A model generated the notes under the pieces. That model was not told the origin of the DNA. It did not search any database and saw only the letters and a program-made list of their open reading frames with translations. A DNA stretch of 64,000 bases from Mycolicibacterium sp. lyk4-40-TYG-92. GTDB taxonomy: Bacteria > Actinomycetota > Actinomycetes > Mycobacteriales > Mycobacteriaceae. The stretch covers positions 62,001 through 126,000 of the forward strand of contig NZ_JARVRX010000019.1 of the NCBI RefSeq assembly GCF_030209435.1, read 5' to 3'. A program made the translations under genes and the position numbers. Below, piece by piece: positions 11,690 to 20,744 of this stretch (within the stretch, counting starts at the first letter, position 1; the number at the start of each line of letters is the position of its first letter).

Positions 11690-11739
11690 TCGTCTTTGCC
11701 GGTGCAGGCCGAAATCGGCGCGCCCGGAACGGTTGACAG

Positions 11740-12713
11740 CTACCGTGCCGCCGCCATGGCGCCGCGGCGACGGTTCGCCACGAAGCGGACGACGTCGGCG
11801 ATCCAGTCCCGGTCGGTACGCAGCGTCAGCAGCGGGGCGTCGCATCGGCGCAGCGTGCGGGCCACTTCGTCGCGGTGCGCCTGGGCGGCGCGGGCGAAGT
11901 CGTCCCGGAGTTGCTCGTCGATGGTGAATTCCTTGGTGATGCCGGACTCGGCGTCCTGCAACACCACGTCCCCCACGGCCGGCAGCTCCACGTCACGCGG
12001 GTCGATGATCTCGATGCCCAGCACCTCGTGCCGCCCGGAGATGGCCCGCAGCTGGCGCATCCAGTTGATCGGGCCGAGGAAGTCGCTGATGATCACCGCC
12101 ATGCCGCGGCGGCGCTCGGGCCGGCGCAGCGCGTCGATGGCCGCGGCCAGGTCACCGCGGACCCCGGCCGGGGCCTTGGGTGTCGTGGCGATGGCGCGCA
12201 GCAGCTCCTGCTCGTGCAACCGGCCGGACAGTGCCGGTACCCGGCGGACGGTGTCGCCGTTCGAGATGACCGCGCCGAGGCGGTTGCCGCCGCCGCTGTT
12301 GAGGAACGCGATGGAGGCCGCCGCGGCGACCGCCAGATCACGCTTCTCGCAGCCCGCGGTGCCGAAGTCCAGGCTCGCCGACATGTCGACGACGAGCCAG
12401 GTCTCCAGCTCCCGGTCCGCGATCATCTGCCGCACGTGCGGATGCGTCGTCCGGGCCGTGACGGACCAGTCCATCCGGCGGACGTCGTCGCCGGGCTGGT
12501 AGAGCCGGGACTCCCCCGGCTCCGAGCCGGGACCGGGGATCAGTCCCTGGTGGTCGCCGTGGAGGACACCGTCCAGCTTGCGCCGGACGGTGAGCTCCAG
12601 CTTGCGCAGAGCGGCCGACAGTTCGGGATCCCGAATCTGGCCGCGCTGTAGTGACGGCAGATCGACGGACCGTCCGGTCTGCGGCGAGGCCGGACGATCA
12701 GACCCGGAGGCGG

Positions 12714-12717
<4 letters not shown>
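11740..12717 (-). CDS. DUF58 protein downstream of moxR1
   Basis: A 325-residue DUF58 protein (VWA-like fold), the usual partner of MoxR AAA+ ATPases and the counterpart of Rv1480. The DUF58 core YQPGDDVRRMDWSVTARTTHPHVRQM is followed by a VWA-like stretch with a degenerate metal site (LVVDMSASLDFG). Moderately basic, with no membrane helix. The GTG at 12717 overlaps the moxR1 stop by 4 bp (GTGA); the longer in-frame reading inside moxR1 is an artefact. The VWA membrane gene that normally follows (Rv1481 type) is absent: fabG1 begins 63 bp downstream. Confidence 0.92.
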
Positions 12718-13862
<1,145 letters not shown>

Positions 13863-14011
13863 CTAGCTTCCTCCCACAATTGTTTCGGCCGGGTGTCCGG
13901 CGCAAAATCGCTGGTCTGGCGGGTAGCCGCCAATATAGCGGCGCGCCCGGACTCAACTATTCCAGGCGGCCCGGGATCCGTCGACGTTGCCACGACGGAC
14001 TTAGGCGATTA

Positions 14012-14734
14012 TCAGGTCTCGATGATGCGGGACAGGTGCGGCGACATGCCGGCCGTCCGGACCGGACTGACCGTCACCTTGCCGGCGCTGCCGGAGGCCT
14101 CCAGCATCTTTCCGTTGCCCAGGTAGATCGTGACGTGCTGGCTGCCACCGGGTCCGTAGAAGATCAGGTCGCCGCGCTTGGCCTGCGACGGCGGGATCGC
14201 ACGTCCGGTGTTGTACTGGTCGCCCGAGTACTTGGGAATCTGGACGCCCACGCCCGCATAGGCGTAGCGCGTGAAACCCGAACAGTCGTAGCCGATCTTG
14301 CCGGCGTCGTAGTCCACGCCGGGCCCGGGACCGGTCAGGGTGCCACCGCCCCACGAGTACGGGACGCCCATCTGCGAACCGCCGCGCCGGATGACGTACT
14401 CGATGGCCTGTTTCCCGCCGACCCGGCCGCCGGGCATCATCGTGGCGCTGCCGCCGCCACCGCCGCTGGGCTTGCCGCCCAGGCCGAGGCTGGACAGGAA
14501 GCTCTGGCCGAGGTTCTGGGTGGTCTGCAGGGCGAGCTGGCTGGCCTGGAAGGTCGCGTTGGCGATGGCCACCGGGTCACCGGGGGCGCCGGAGCTGGGT
14601 TTCGCGGGCAAGGTCGGATCCCAGCCGCCATCGGGGTCGGCAGCGGCGCGCGGCGCAGACCCGAACGCCAGCGCGAGCGCCAGCGCGCCGACGCCCGCGA
14701 GGAGGTCTCTCCGGTGAAATTCCTTGCCCTGCAA
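14012..14734 (-). CDS. ripB: NlpC/P60 peptidoglycan endopeptidase RipB
   Basis: Secreted D-glutamyl-m-DAP endopeptidase that cuts peptidoglycan stem peptides. The 240-residue protein has an N-terminal signal with twin arginines (HRRDLLAGVGALALALAFG, then cleavage near APRAAA), a Gly/Ser-rich linker and a C-terminal NlpC/P60 domain. The catalytic triad by alignment with RipA is Cys151 (YDCSGF), His200 (SQHVTIY) and Glu212. It lacks the coiled-coil inhibitory N-terminal region of RipA. It starts 42 bp after ripA on the same strand. Confidence 0.95.
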   Translation of the reverse strand: MQGKEFHRRDLLAGVGALALALAFGSAPRAAADPDGGWDPTLPAKPSSGAPGDPVAIANATFQASQLALQTTQNLGQSFLSSLGLGGKPSGGGGGSATMMPGGRVGGKQAIEYVIRRGGSQMGVPYSWGGGTLTGPGPGVDYDAGKIGYDCSGFTRYAYAGVGVQIPKYSGDQYNTGRAIPPSQAKRGDLIFYGPGGSQHVTIYLGNGKMLEASGSAGKVTVSPVRTAGMSPHLSRIIET

Positions 14735-14776
14735 TGCAATAACCCCTGTTTCTTCCCGTCGCTCAGCTCGCCTGAA

Positions 14777-16222
14777 TCAGTATTCGATGTAACGGATCAC
14801 GTACGGCGTCATGCCGCTGGTTCGCACCGGCGAGACCTTGACGTTGGAACCGGTGTAGGGCGCTTCGAGCATCTGCCCGTTGCCGAGGTACAGCGTCACG
14901 TGCTGGCTGCCACCGGGGCCATAGAAGATGACGTCACCGCGGCGGGCCTGGGAGGTCGGGATCTTGCGGCCGGCCTCGTATTGGTTACCGGAGTAGTGCG
15001 GCAGTTTGATGCCCACGCCGGCGAAGGCGTAGAGGATCAGACCCGAGCAGTCGAAGCCGACGGTGCCGGCACCCGAGTCGATACCCGTGCTGGGACCGGC
15101 GGCGGTGCCGCCGCCCCAGGAGTACGGCACGCCGATCTGCGACATGGCGCGCTTGATGACGTATTCCGAGGCCTGTTTGCCGTAGACGCGCGGGATGGCG
15201 CCGTTGGTGTAGCCCGACTTGGTGACGTTGGCGGGCACGAGACCGAGTTTCTGCAGGAAGCTGTGGCCCATCTGCTGGGTGACCTGAGCCGACGTGGCGG
15301 TCATGCCCAGCACGTTGTTGATGACGGCGATCGGGTCACCGGGGATGTTGGCGCTGGGAATCTTGGGCAGGGTCGGGTCCCAGCCGCCGTCGTCCCACTT
15401 GCGGGGACCCTCAGCGGCGGGGGCGCCATCCCAGTTGGCGGCATACCGGCCGGGATCGGCCGCGGGAGTTCCGGACGCGGGGGCCGACCCGGGGCTCGTC
15501 GCCGCCCACTGCGTGCGCGCCACGTTGAGCTTGGCCTGAGCCGCGTCGCGCTGGCGGACCAATTGGTCGAGCTGCGCCTGCTGATCGGCGAACGTCGTGC
15601 GGGCGTCGGTCAGGGCCTTGACCGCGTCATCCTGGCTGGTCTGGGCGTCTTTGACGGCCTGGTCGGCCTTCTGCTTGGCCAGGCGGGCGGCGGATTCGCG
15701 GTTGGCCAGTTCGGTCCGGGTGCGCTGCAGATCGGCGATGGCCTCCTGCGAGCTGATCGTCATCGCCTGGCCGGTGGCGGCGGTGTTGATCATCTCGCCG
15801 GGGTCGCTCGCGGTCAGGTAGTTGGCGGACGGCCCGTTGATGTATGCCGCCTCGGCGTACTTGTCGAAGTGCGCCTGCGCGGCCGCGATGGCCGCATTGG
15901 CGTCCTTCAGACCGCTCTGGCTGGTGTCGATCTCCTGCTGGGCCGTCGCGGCGTTGTCCCGAGCGGTCTGTACGTCGGCGATGGCCTTGTTGACCGATTC
16001 CTGCCGGGTCTGGATGGCGGCGCCGAGGTCCTGCAGCTTCTGGTTGGCGTTGGCGAGATCCGTTACCAGCGATGCGATCTCGCTGCCGCCGGGTTGAGCC
16101 GACGCGATACCGGAGGCGAAGACCGACGCGGTCATGACACCGAACACCACCGACCCGGTGCCGACGCGACTGCCCAGCCGGGTGGCCAGCCCACCGGTGA
16201 AGGGGCGAATGCTGCGTCCCAT
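14777..16222 (-). CDS. ripA: NlpC/P60 peptidoglycan endopeptidase RipA
   Basis: Essential cell-separation hydrolase of mycobacteria that acts at the septum with resuscitation-promoting factors. The 481-residue protein has a signal peptide ending near ASGIASA. A long coiled coil (residues about 45-250, rich in Ala, Gln and Asp) covers and restrains the active site in the zymogen. A Pro/Ala-rich linker and the NlpC/P60 domain follow, with Cys392, His441 and Glu453. These sit nine residues after the C383/H432/E444 triad of the M. tuberculosis protein. An AGGAGA ribosome site lies 10 nt before the ATG at 16222. Confidence 0.97.
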   Translation of the reverse strand: MGRSIRPFTGGLATRLGSRVGTGSVVFGVMTASVFASGIASAQPGGSEIASLVTDLANANQKLQDLGAAIQTRQESVNKAIADVQTARDNAATAQQEIDTSQSGLKDANAAIAAAQAHFDKYAEAAYINGPSANYLTASDPGEMINTAATGQAMTISSQEAIADLQRTRTELANRESAARLAKQKADQAVKDAQTSQDDAVKALTDARTTFADQQAQLDQLVRQRDAAQAKLNVARTQWAATSPGSAPASGTPAADPGRYAANWDGAPAAEGPRKWDDGGWDPTLPKIPSANIPGDPIAVINNVLGMTATSAQVTQQMGHSFLQKLGLVPANVTKSGYTNGAIPRVYGKQASEYVIKRAMSQIGVPYSWGGGTAAGPSTGIDSGAGTVGFDCSGLILYAFAGVGIKLPHYSGNQYEAGRKIPTSQARRGDVIFYGPGGSQHVTLYLGNGQMLEAPYTGSNVKVSPVRTSGMTPYVIRYIEY

Positions 16223-16459
16223 TGACTCAGGTCTCCTAAGGCTCCAGCGCGCTGGTGCCCGCCTAAGGCAAAAGCGGGCTCGATCCGTTGGTCCCGTAGG
16301 TCGCAGAAATCACAATTAGTCACAACTGCAACATGCGGTACCAACTGCACCGTACGTCACAGGTTGCACAAATGAAACGTTAATAACAAACCACACCGTT
16401 GTAATTGAAAAAGGTGTGACCGAATAGTGATATTCGAATTCGCGGTGCGCCGCGGCCAG
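16223..16459. promoter_or_regulatory. ripA upstream regulatory region
   Basis: A 237-bp AT-richer stretch upstream of ripA. It holds two GTCACA hexamers on the top strand (16319-16324 and 16356-16361), each followed by a GCA(A)CA-like repeat, resembling MtrA-type direct-repeat boxes. A hairpin GCCCGC / GCGGGC with an 11-nt loop at 16257-16279 falls in the probable leader. A weaker CACACC/GGTGTG repeat near 16392-16418 may end the upstream gene. I could not place the -10 box reliably. Confidence 0.45.
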
Positions 16460-17110
16460 CTACTGAGACGCGGACACGGTGACGTCCGGCGGCGCGGCTG
16501 CGGCGGCGGCTTTTCGGGCCCGGACCTGCAGAAGTCGGGTGCCGACGGCAGCCGCTACCACACCGAGGATGACGACGAGAGTGAACGACGTCCACGGAAA
16601 TATGGGCGTCTCCAGCTGGCTCACAAAGTTCTTGGCGGATTGCACGACACTCGGCGACTTCGCGAGGTCCTGACCCGCCTCCAAATGCGCCCGGTCATAA
16701 GTCGGACTGACCGAGCCGGCGAAGCCGGGACTGAGGGTCAAGACCGTCGACTCCGGGTAGTGGTGGCCGACGTCCGCGGCGATGTCACGCAGCGGGGTGT
16801 CGATGCCCGGACTCGTCGGCAGCACCACGATCTTGAGGTCGATGCCCTTGGCATGGGCGTCGGCGACGACCTGACGCAGGGCAGCGGCCTCCTGCGCGGT
16901 CTCGGCGGCCTGCTTCGCCTCCTGCGGCGTGGCCGGCGCCTTGGCCGGCGGCGCGATGCCCGGCGCACTGACCCCGCCGTCACGCACCTGCGTGATCACC
17001 GTAGCCATGCAGACGTCGACGGGCGTCTTGGCCGGATCCTGACCGACCGTCGCGCACACGTCCGGCGGAATGAACGCCGGCAGGAACGGCATCGCGGCAA
17101 AAGTTGTCAC
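16460..17110 (-). CDS. Membrane-anchored protein of Rv1476 type
   Basis: A 216-residue protein that by order and sequence corresponds to Rv1476, whose function is not established. It has an N-terminal Cys-containing soluble region (FIPPDVCATVGQDPAKTPVDVCMATVI), an Ala/Lys/Gln helical segment, and an alpha/beta region ending near STVLTLSPGF. A single C-terminal membrane helix (FTLVVILGVVAAAVGTRLL) and a short basic tail follow. The GTG at 17110 is supported by TACCGT 7 nt upstream; an ATG at 17092 is the alternative. The two N-terminal cysteines may form a disulfide. Confidence 0.82.
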   Translation of the reverse strand: MTTFAAMPFLPAFIPPDVCATVGQDPAKTPVDVCMATVITQVRDGGVSAPGIAPPAKAPATPQEAKQAAETAQEAAALRQVVADAHAKGIDLKIVVLPTSPGIDTPLRDIAADVGHHYPESTVLTLSPGFAGSVSPTYDRAHLEAGQDLAKSPSVVQSAKNFVSQLETPIFPWTSFTLVVILGVVAAAVGTRLLQVRARKAAAAAAPPDVTVSASQ

Positions 17111-17117
17111 GCGGCAA

Positions 17118-17123
17118 ACGGTA
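17118..17123 (-). promoter_or_regulatory. Candidate -10 box TACCGT of the Rv1476-type gene
   Basis: TACCGT on the bottom strand ends 7 nt before the GTG at 17110, the spacing expected for a leaderless mycobacterial transcript. Confidence 0.5.
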
Positions 17124-17195
17124 CTGGAATTTCGTCGAACTCCCTGACGGCACACCCAGAACCCGACAAGACTGTAGCCACCCCCTGGGCGCTCA

Positions 17196-17211
17196 TAGGA
17201 CAAGCGTACTG
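17196..17211. promoter_or_regulatory. Candidate AcnR operator upstream of acn
   Basis: TAGGACAAGCGTACTG matches the Corynebacterium glutamicum AcnR box as I recall it (CAGNACnnncGTACTG) at every defined position except the first. It sits immediately upstream of a -10-like TAGGGT (17213-17218), a position suited to repression. The matching regulator gene lies directly downstream of acn. Confidence 0.7.
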
Positions 17212-17212
17212 T

Positions 17213-17218
17213 TAGGGT
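17213..17218 (+). promoter_or_regulatory. Candidate acn -10 box TAGGGT
   Basis: TAGGGT fits TANNNT and would give a leader of roughly 45 nt before the GTG at 17272, which is preceded by a GGGAG ribosome site. It directly abuts the candidate AcnR operator. Confidence 0.45.
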
Positions 17219-17271
17219 AGCAACGCGCCGCTGACACAGCCCGTCGCGGCGAGATCTAGCCGGGAGTTGAT

Positions 17272-20094
17272 GTGAGCAGCAATTCATTTGGAGCCCGTGA
17301 CACGCTCGTTGTCGGGGAAAACAGCTACGAAATTTTCCGCCTCGACGCGGTTCCGGGTACCGAGAAGCTTCCCTACAGCCTCAAGGTGCTTGCGGAGAAC
17401 CTGCTGCGCACCGAAGACGGCGCCAACATCACCAAGGATCACATCCTGGCCCTGGCCAACTGGGATCCGTCGGCCGAGCCGAGCATCGAAATCCAGTTCA
17501 CCCCCGCCCGCGTGATCATGCAGGACTTCACCGGCGTGCCCTGCGTCGTCGACCTGGCCACCATGCGTGAGGCCGTCACCGCCCTCGGCGGCGACCCGAA
17601 CAAGGTCAACCCGCTCTCTCCCGCCGAGATGGTCATCGACCACTCCGTCATCCTCGACGTGTTCGGCACCGCCGACGCCTACGAGAAGAATGTCGCCCTC
17701 GAATACGAGCGCAACTCCGAGCGCTACCAGTTCCTGCGTTGGGGCCAGGGCGCCTTCGACGACTTCAAGGTCGTCCCGCCGGGCACCGGCATCGTCCACC
17801 AGGTCAACATCGAGTACCTGGCCCGCACCGTCATGGTCCGTAACGGCCAGGCCTACCCCGACACCTGTGTGGGTACCGACAGCCACACCACCATGGAGAA
17901 CGGCCTGGGCGTGCTGGGCTGGGGCGTCGGCGGTATCGAGGCCGAGGCCGCCATGCTGGGCCAGCCCGTCTCGATGCTGATCCCCCGCGTCGTCGGCTTC
18001 AAGCTGACCGGCGAAATCCAGCCGGGCGTCACCGCCACCGACGTGGTGCTGACCGTCACCGACATGCTGCGCAAGCACGGCGTCGTCGGCAAGTTCGTCG
18101 AGTTCTACGGCAAGGGCGTCGCCGAGGTGCCGCTGGCCAACCGCGCCACCCTGGGCAACATGAGCCCCGAGTTCGGTTCCACCTGCGCGATCTTCCCGAT
18201 CGACGAAGAGACCATCAACTACCTGCGCCTGACCGGCCGCACCGACGAGCAGCTGGCGCTGGTCGAGGCCTACGCCAAGGCCCAGGGCATGTGGCACGAC
18301 GCCGACCGCGAGCCGGCCTTCTCCGAGTACCTCGAGCTGGATCTGTCGACGGTGGTGCCGTCGATCGCCGGCCCGAAGCGCCCGCAGGACCGAATCCTGT
18401 TGTCGGAGAGCAAGATCGCGTTCCGCAAGGACATCCACAACTACGTGGAGGAGCAGCACCCCGCGGACCACACCAAGCTCGACGAGGCCGTCGAGGAGTC
18501 GTTCCCGGCATCCGACCCGGCCGCCCTGTCGTTCGCCGACGACGGCGCCGTCAACGTCCAGTCCGCCGCCAACGGCGCCGAGGGCCGCCCGAGCAAGCCG
18601 GTGCGCGTCAAGGGCGAGCGCGGCGAGTTCATCCTCGACCACGGCGCCGTCGCGGTCGCGGGTATCACCTCGTGCACCAACACCTCCAACCCGTCGGTCA
18701 TGATCGGTGCCGCACTGCTGGCCCGCAACGCCGTCGAGAAGGGCCTGACCACCAAGCCCTGGGTCAAGACCAACATGGCACCGGGCTCGCAGGTCGTCAC
18801 CGACTACTACGAGAAGGCCGGCCTGTGGCCGTACCTGGAGAAGCTCGGTTACTACCTGGGCGGCTACGGCTGCACCACGTGCATCGGTAACACCGGCCCG
18901 CTGCCGGAGGAGATCTCCAAGGCCATCAACGAAGAGGACCTCACCGTCACCGCGGTGCTGTCCGGTAACCGCAACTTCGAGGGCCGCATCTCCCCCGACG
19001 TCAAGATGAACTACCTGGCCTCGCCGCCGCTGGTCATCGCGTACGGGCTCGCGGGCACCATGGACTTCGATTTCGAGACCGACTCGCTCGGCAAGGACAC
19101 CGACGGCAACGACGTCTACCTGCGCGACATCTGGCCGTCGGCCCAGGAGATCGACGACACCATCAAGAGCGCCATCAGCCAGGACATGTTCCGCAAGTCC
19201 TACGCCGACGTGTTCAAGGGCGACGACAACTGGCGGAACCTGTCGACGCCGGACGGCGACACCTTCGCCTGGGACGACGCCTCGACCTACGTGCGCAAGG
19301 CGCCGTACTTCGACGGCATGGAGATGGAGCCGGCGCCCGTCACGGACATCAAGGGCGCGCGCGTCATGGCCCTGCTGGGTGACTCGGTGACCACCGACCA
19401 CATCAGCCCGGCCGGCCCGATCAAGCCGGGTACCCCGGCCGCCGACTACCTGGACGCGCACGGCGTGGCCCGCAAGGACTACAACTCCCTCGGCAGCCGT
19501 CGTGGCAACCACGAGGTCATGGTCCGCGGCACCTTCGCCAACATCCGCCTGCAGAACCGGATCCTGGACACCATCGGCCTCGAGGGCACGCAGGGTGGTT
19601 ACACCCGCGACTTCACCCAGGAGGGTGGCCCGAAGGAGTTCATCTACAACGCGTGCATGAACTACCAGAAGGCCGGCATCCCGCTGGTCGTGCTGGGCGG
19701 CAAGGAATACGGTTCGGGCTCCTCGCGCGACTGGGCGGCCAAGGGCACCACGCTGCTGGGCGTCAAGGCCGTCATCACCGAGTCGTTCGAGCGCATCCAC
19801 CGGTCGAACCTGATCGGCATGGGCGTCATCCCGCTGCAGTTCCCGGCCGGCGAGAGCGCCAAGTCGCTGGGCCTGGACGGCACCGAGACCTTCGACATCA
19901 CCGGCATCGAGGAGCTCAACGCCGGTAAGACGCCGAAGACCGTGCACGTCACCGCCACCAAGGAAGACGGCACCAAGGTCGAGTTCGACGCCGTGGTCCG
20001 CATCGACACCCCCGGTGAGGCCGACTACTACCGCAACGGCGGCATCCTGCAGTACGTGCTGCGCAACATGCTGCGGTCGGGTAGCGAGGCCTGA
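17272..20094 (+). CDS. acn: Aconitate hydratase A
   Basis: TCA and glyoxylate cycle enzyme converting citrate to isocitrate through cis-aconitate; AcnA/IRP1-type members can also bind RNA when the cluster is lost. The 940-residue protein has [4Fe-4S] ligands at Cys468 (TSCTNTSNPS), Cys534 and Cys537 (GCTTCIGN), the motif DSHTTMENGLGVLGWGVGG, and the swivel domain GSGSSRDWAAKG. An extra acidic segment around residues 395-440 (EESFPASDPAA) is common in actinobacterial aconitases. The start is a GTG with GGGAG upstream. It is followed by acnR, its probable repressor. Confidence 0.98.
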   Translation: MSSNSFGARDTLVVGENSYEIFRLDAVPGTEKLPYSLKVLAENLLRTEDGANITKDHILALANWDPSAEPSIEIQFTPARVIMQDFTGVPCVVDLATMREAVTALGGDPNKVNPLSPAEMVIDHSVILDVFGTADAYEKNVALEYERNSERYQFLRWGQGAFDDFKVVPPGTGIVHQVNIEYLARTVMVRNGQAYPDTCVGTDSHTTMENGLGVLGWGVGGIEAEAAMLGQPVSMLIPRVVGFKLTGEIQPGVTATDVVLTVTDMLRKHGVVGKFVEFYGKGVAEVPLANRATLGNMSPEFGSTCAIFPIDEETINYLRLTGRTDEQLALVEAYAKAQGMWHDADREPAFSEYLELDLSTVVPSIAGPKRPQDRILLSESKIAFRKDIHNYVEEQHPADHTKLDEAVEESFPASDPAALSFADDGAVNVQSAANGAEGRPSKPVRVKGERGEFILDHGAVAVAGITSCTNTSNPSVMIGAALLARNAVEKGLTTKPWVKTNMAPGSQVVTDYYEKAGLWPYLEKLGYYLGGYGCTTCIGNTGPLPEEISKAINEEDLTVTAVLSGNRNFEGRISPDVKMNYLASPPLVIAYGLAGTMDFDFETDSLGKDTDGNDVYLRDIWPSAQEIDDTIKSAISQDMFRKSYADVFKGDDNWRNLSTPDGDTFAWDDASTYVRKAPYFDGMEMEPAPVTDIKGARVMALLGDSVTTDHISPAGPIKPGTPAADYLDAHGVARKDYNSLGSRRGNHEVMVRGTFANIRLQNRILDTIGLEGTQGGYTRDFTQEGGPKEFIYNACMNYQKAGIPLVVLGGKEYGSGSSRDWAAKGTTLLGVKAVITESFERIHRSNLIGMGVIPLQFPAGESAKSLGLDGTETFDITGIEELNAGKTPKTVHVTATKEDGTKVEFDAVVRIDTPGEADYYRNGGILQYVLRNMLRSGSEA

Positions 20095-20107
20095 TAGCTG
20101 GCTGATT

Positions 20108-20146
20108 CGGTGGGGGCAGGCTCAGGCTCTGGGTCTGCCCCCACCG
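20108..20146. repeat. Long perfect hairpin between acn and acnR
   Basis: The arms CGGTGGGGGCAG (20108-20119) and CTGCCCCCACCG (20135-20146) form a perfect 12-bp stem with a 15-nt loop. It starts 13 nt after the acn stop and ends 19 nt before the acnR start. There is no T-run. It may partly terminate transcription or protect the acn mRNA end, giving less acnR than acn. Confidence 0.75.
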
Positions 20147-20165
20147 GACGCCAGTAGGAGTCCTG

Positions 20166-20732
20166 GTGCCCAAAGTTAGCGACGATCATCTCGCCGCCCG
20201 TCGAGCGCAGATCCTCGACGGCGCCCGACGCTGTTTTTCCGAGTTCGGGTACGAAGGTGCGACCGTGCGGCTTCTCGAAGAAGCCACCGCGATGTCGCGC
20301 GGCGCGATCTTCCACCATTTCCGCGACAAGGACGCGCTGTTCTTCGCGCTCGCCGAGGAAGACGGCGAGCGGATGGCCGAGACCGTCGAGAAGGACGGCC
20401 TCGTGCAGGTCATGCGGAACATGCTGGCCAAGCCGGAGAACTACCAGTGGCTGGGCACCCGGCTGGAGATCGCCCGCCGGCTGCGCACCGACGCCGAGTT
20501 CCGCGCCGAGTGGCAGCAGCGCTACGAGGAACTCAACCAGGCCACCATCGCGCGCCTGGAGCGCAAAAAGGCCGCCGGCACGTTGCGGGACGACGTGCCC
20601 ACCGAAGTGCTGCACATCTATCTCGACCTGGTGCTCGACGGCCTCATCGCGCGGCTCGCCTCGGGGCAGACCGGCGAGGACCTGGCGGCCGTCCTCGACA
20701 TCGTCGAGGCGTCGGTGCGCCGAAAGCCCTAG
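20166..20732 (+). CDS. acnR: TetR-family regulator AcnR
   Basis: A 188-residue TetR regulator with an N-terminal helix-turn-helix (RRAQILDGARRCFSEFGYEGATVRLLEEATAMSRGAIFHHFRDKDALF) and an effector domain rich in charged helices. The sequence, the length and the position after acn match AcnR of Corynebacterium, an aconitase repressor that senses citrate-Mg, and Rv1474c of M. tuberculosis. A box like the AcnR operator lies in the acn promoter, so self-regulation through readthrough is likely. The start is the GTG at 20166, preceded by AGGAG. Confidence 0.93.
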   Translation: MPKVSDDHLAARRAQILDGARRCFSEFGYEGATVRLLEEATAMSRGAIFHHFRDKDALFFALAEEDGERMAETVEKDGLVQVMRNMLAKPENYQWLGTRLEIARRLRTDAEFRAEWQQRYEELNQATIARLERKKAAGTLRDDVPTEVLHIYLDLVLDGLIARLASGQTGEDLAAVLDIVEASVRRKP

Positions 20733-20744
20733 CGGCTCAACCCT

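Noticed and set aside
16223..16459. A c-di-AMP (ydaO-type) riboswitch before ripA
   Set aside because: Cell-wall hydrolase genes can carry this riboswitch in actinobacteria, but I could not find its conserved core here, only a simple hairpin and repeats.
17284..19947. An 887-codon open frame antisense to acn
   Set aside because: Its Val/Gly/Asp/His-rich translation has no domain pattern and mirrors the codon bias of a high-GC gene. The acn frame carries all the catalytic motifs.
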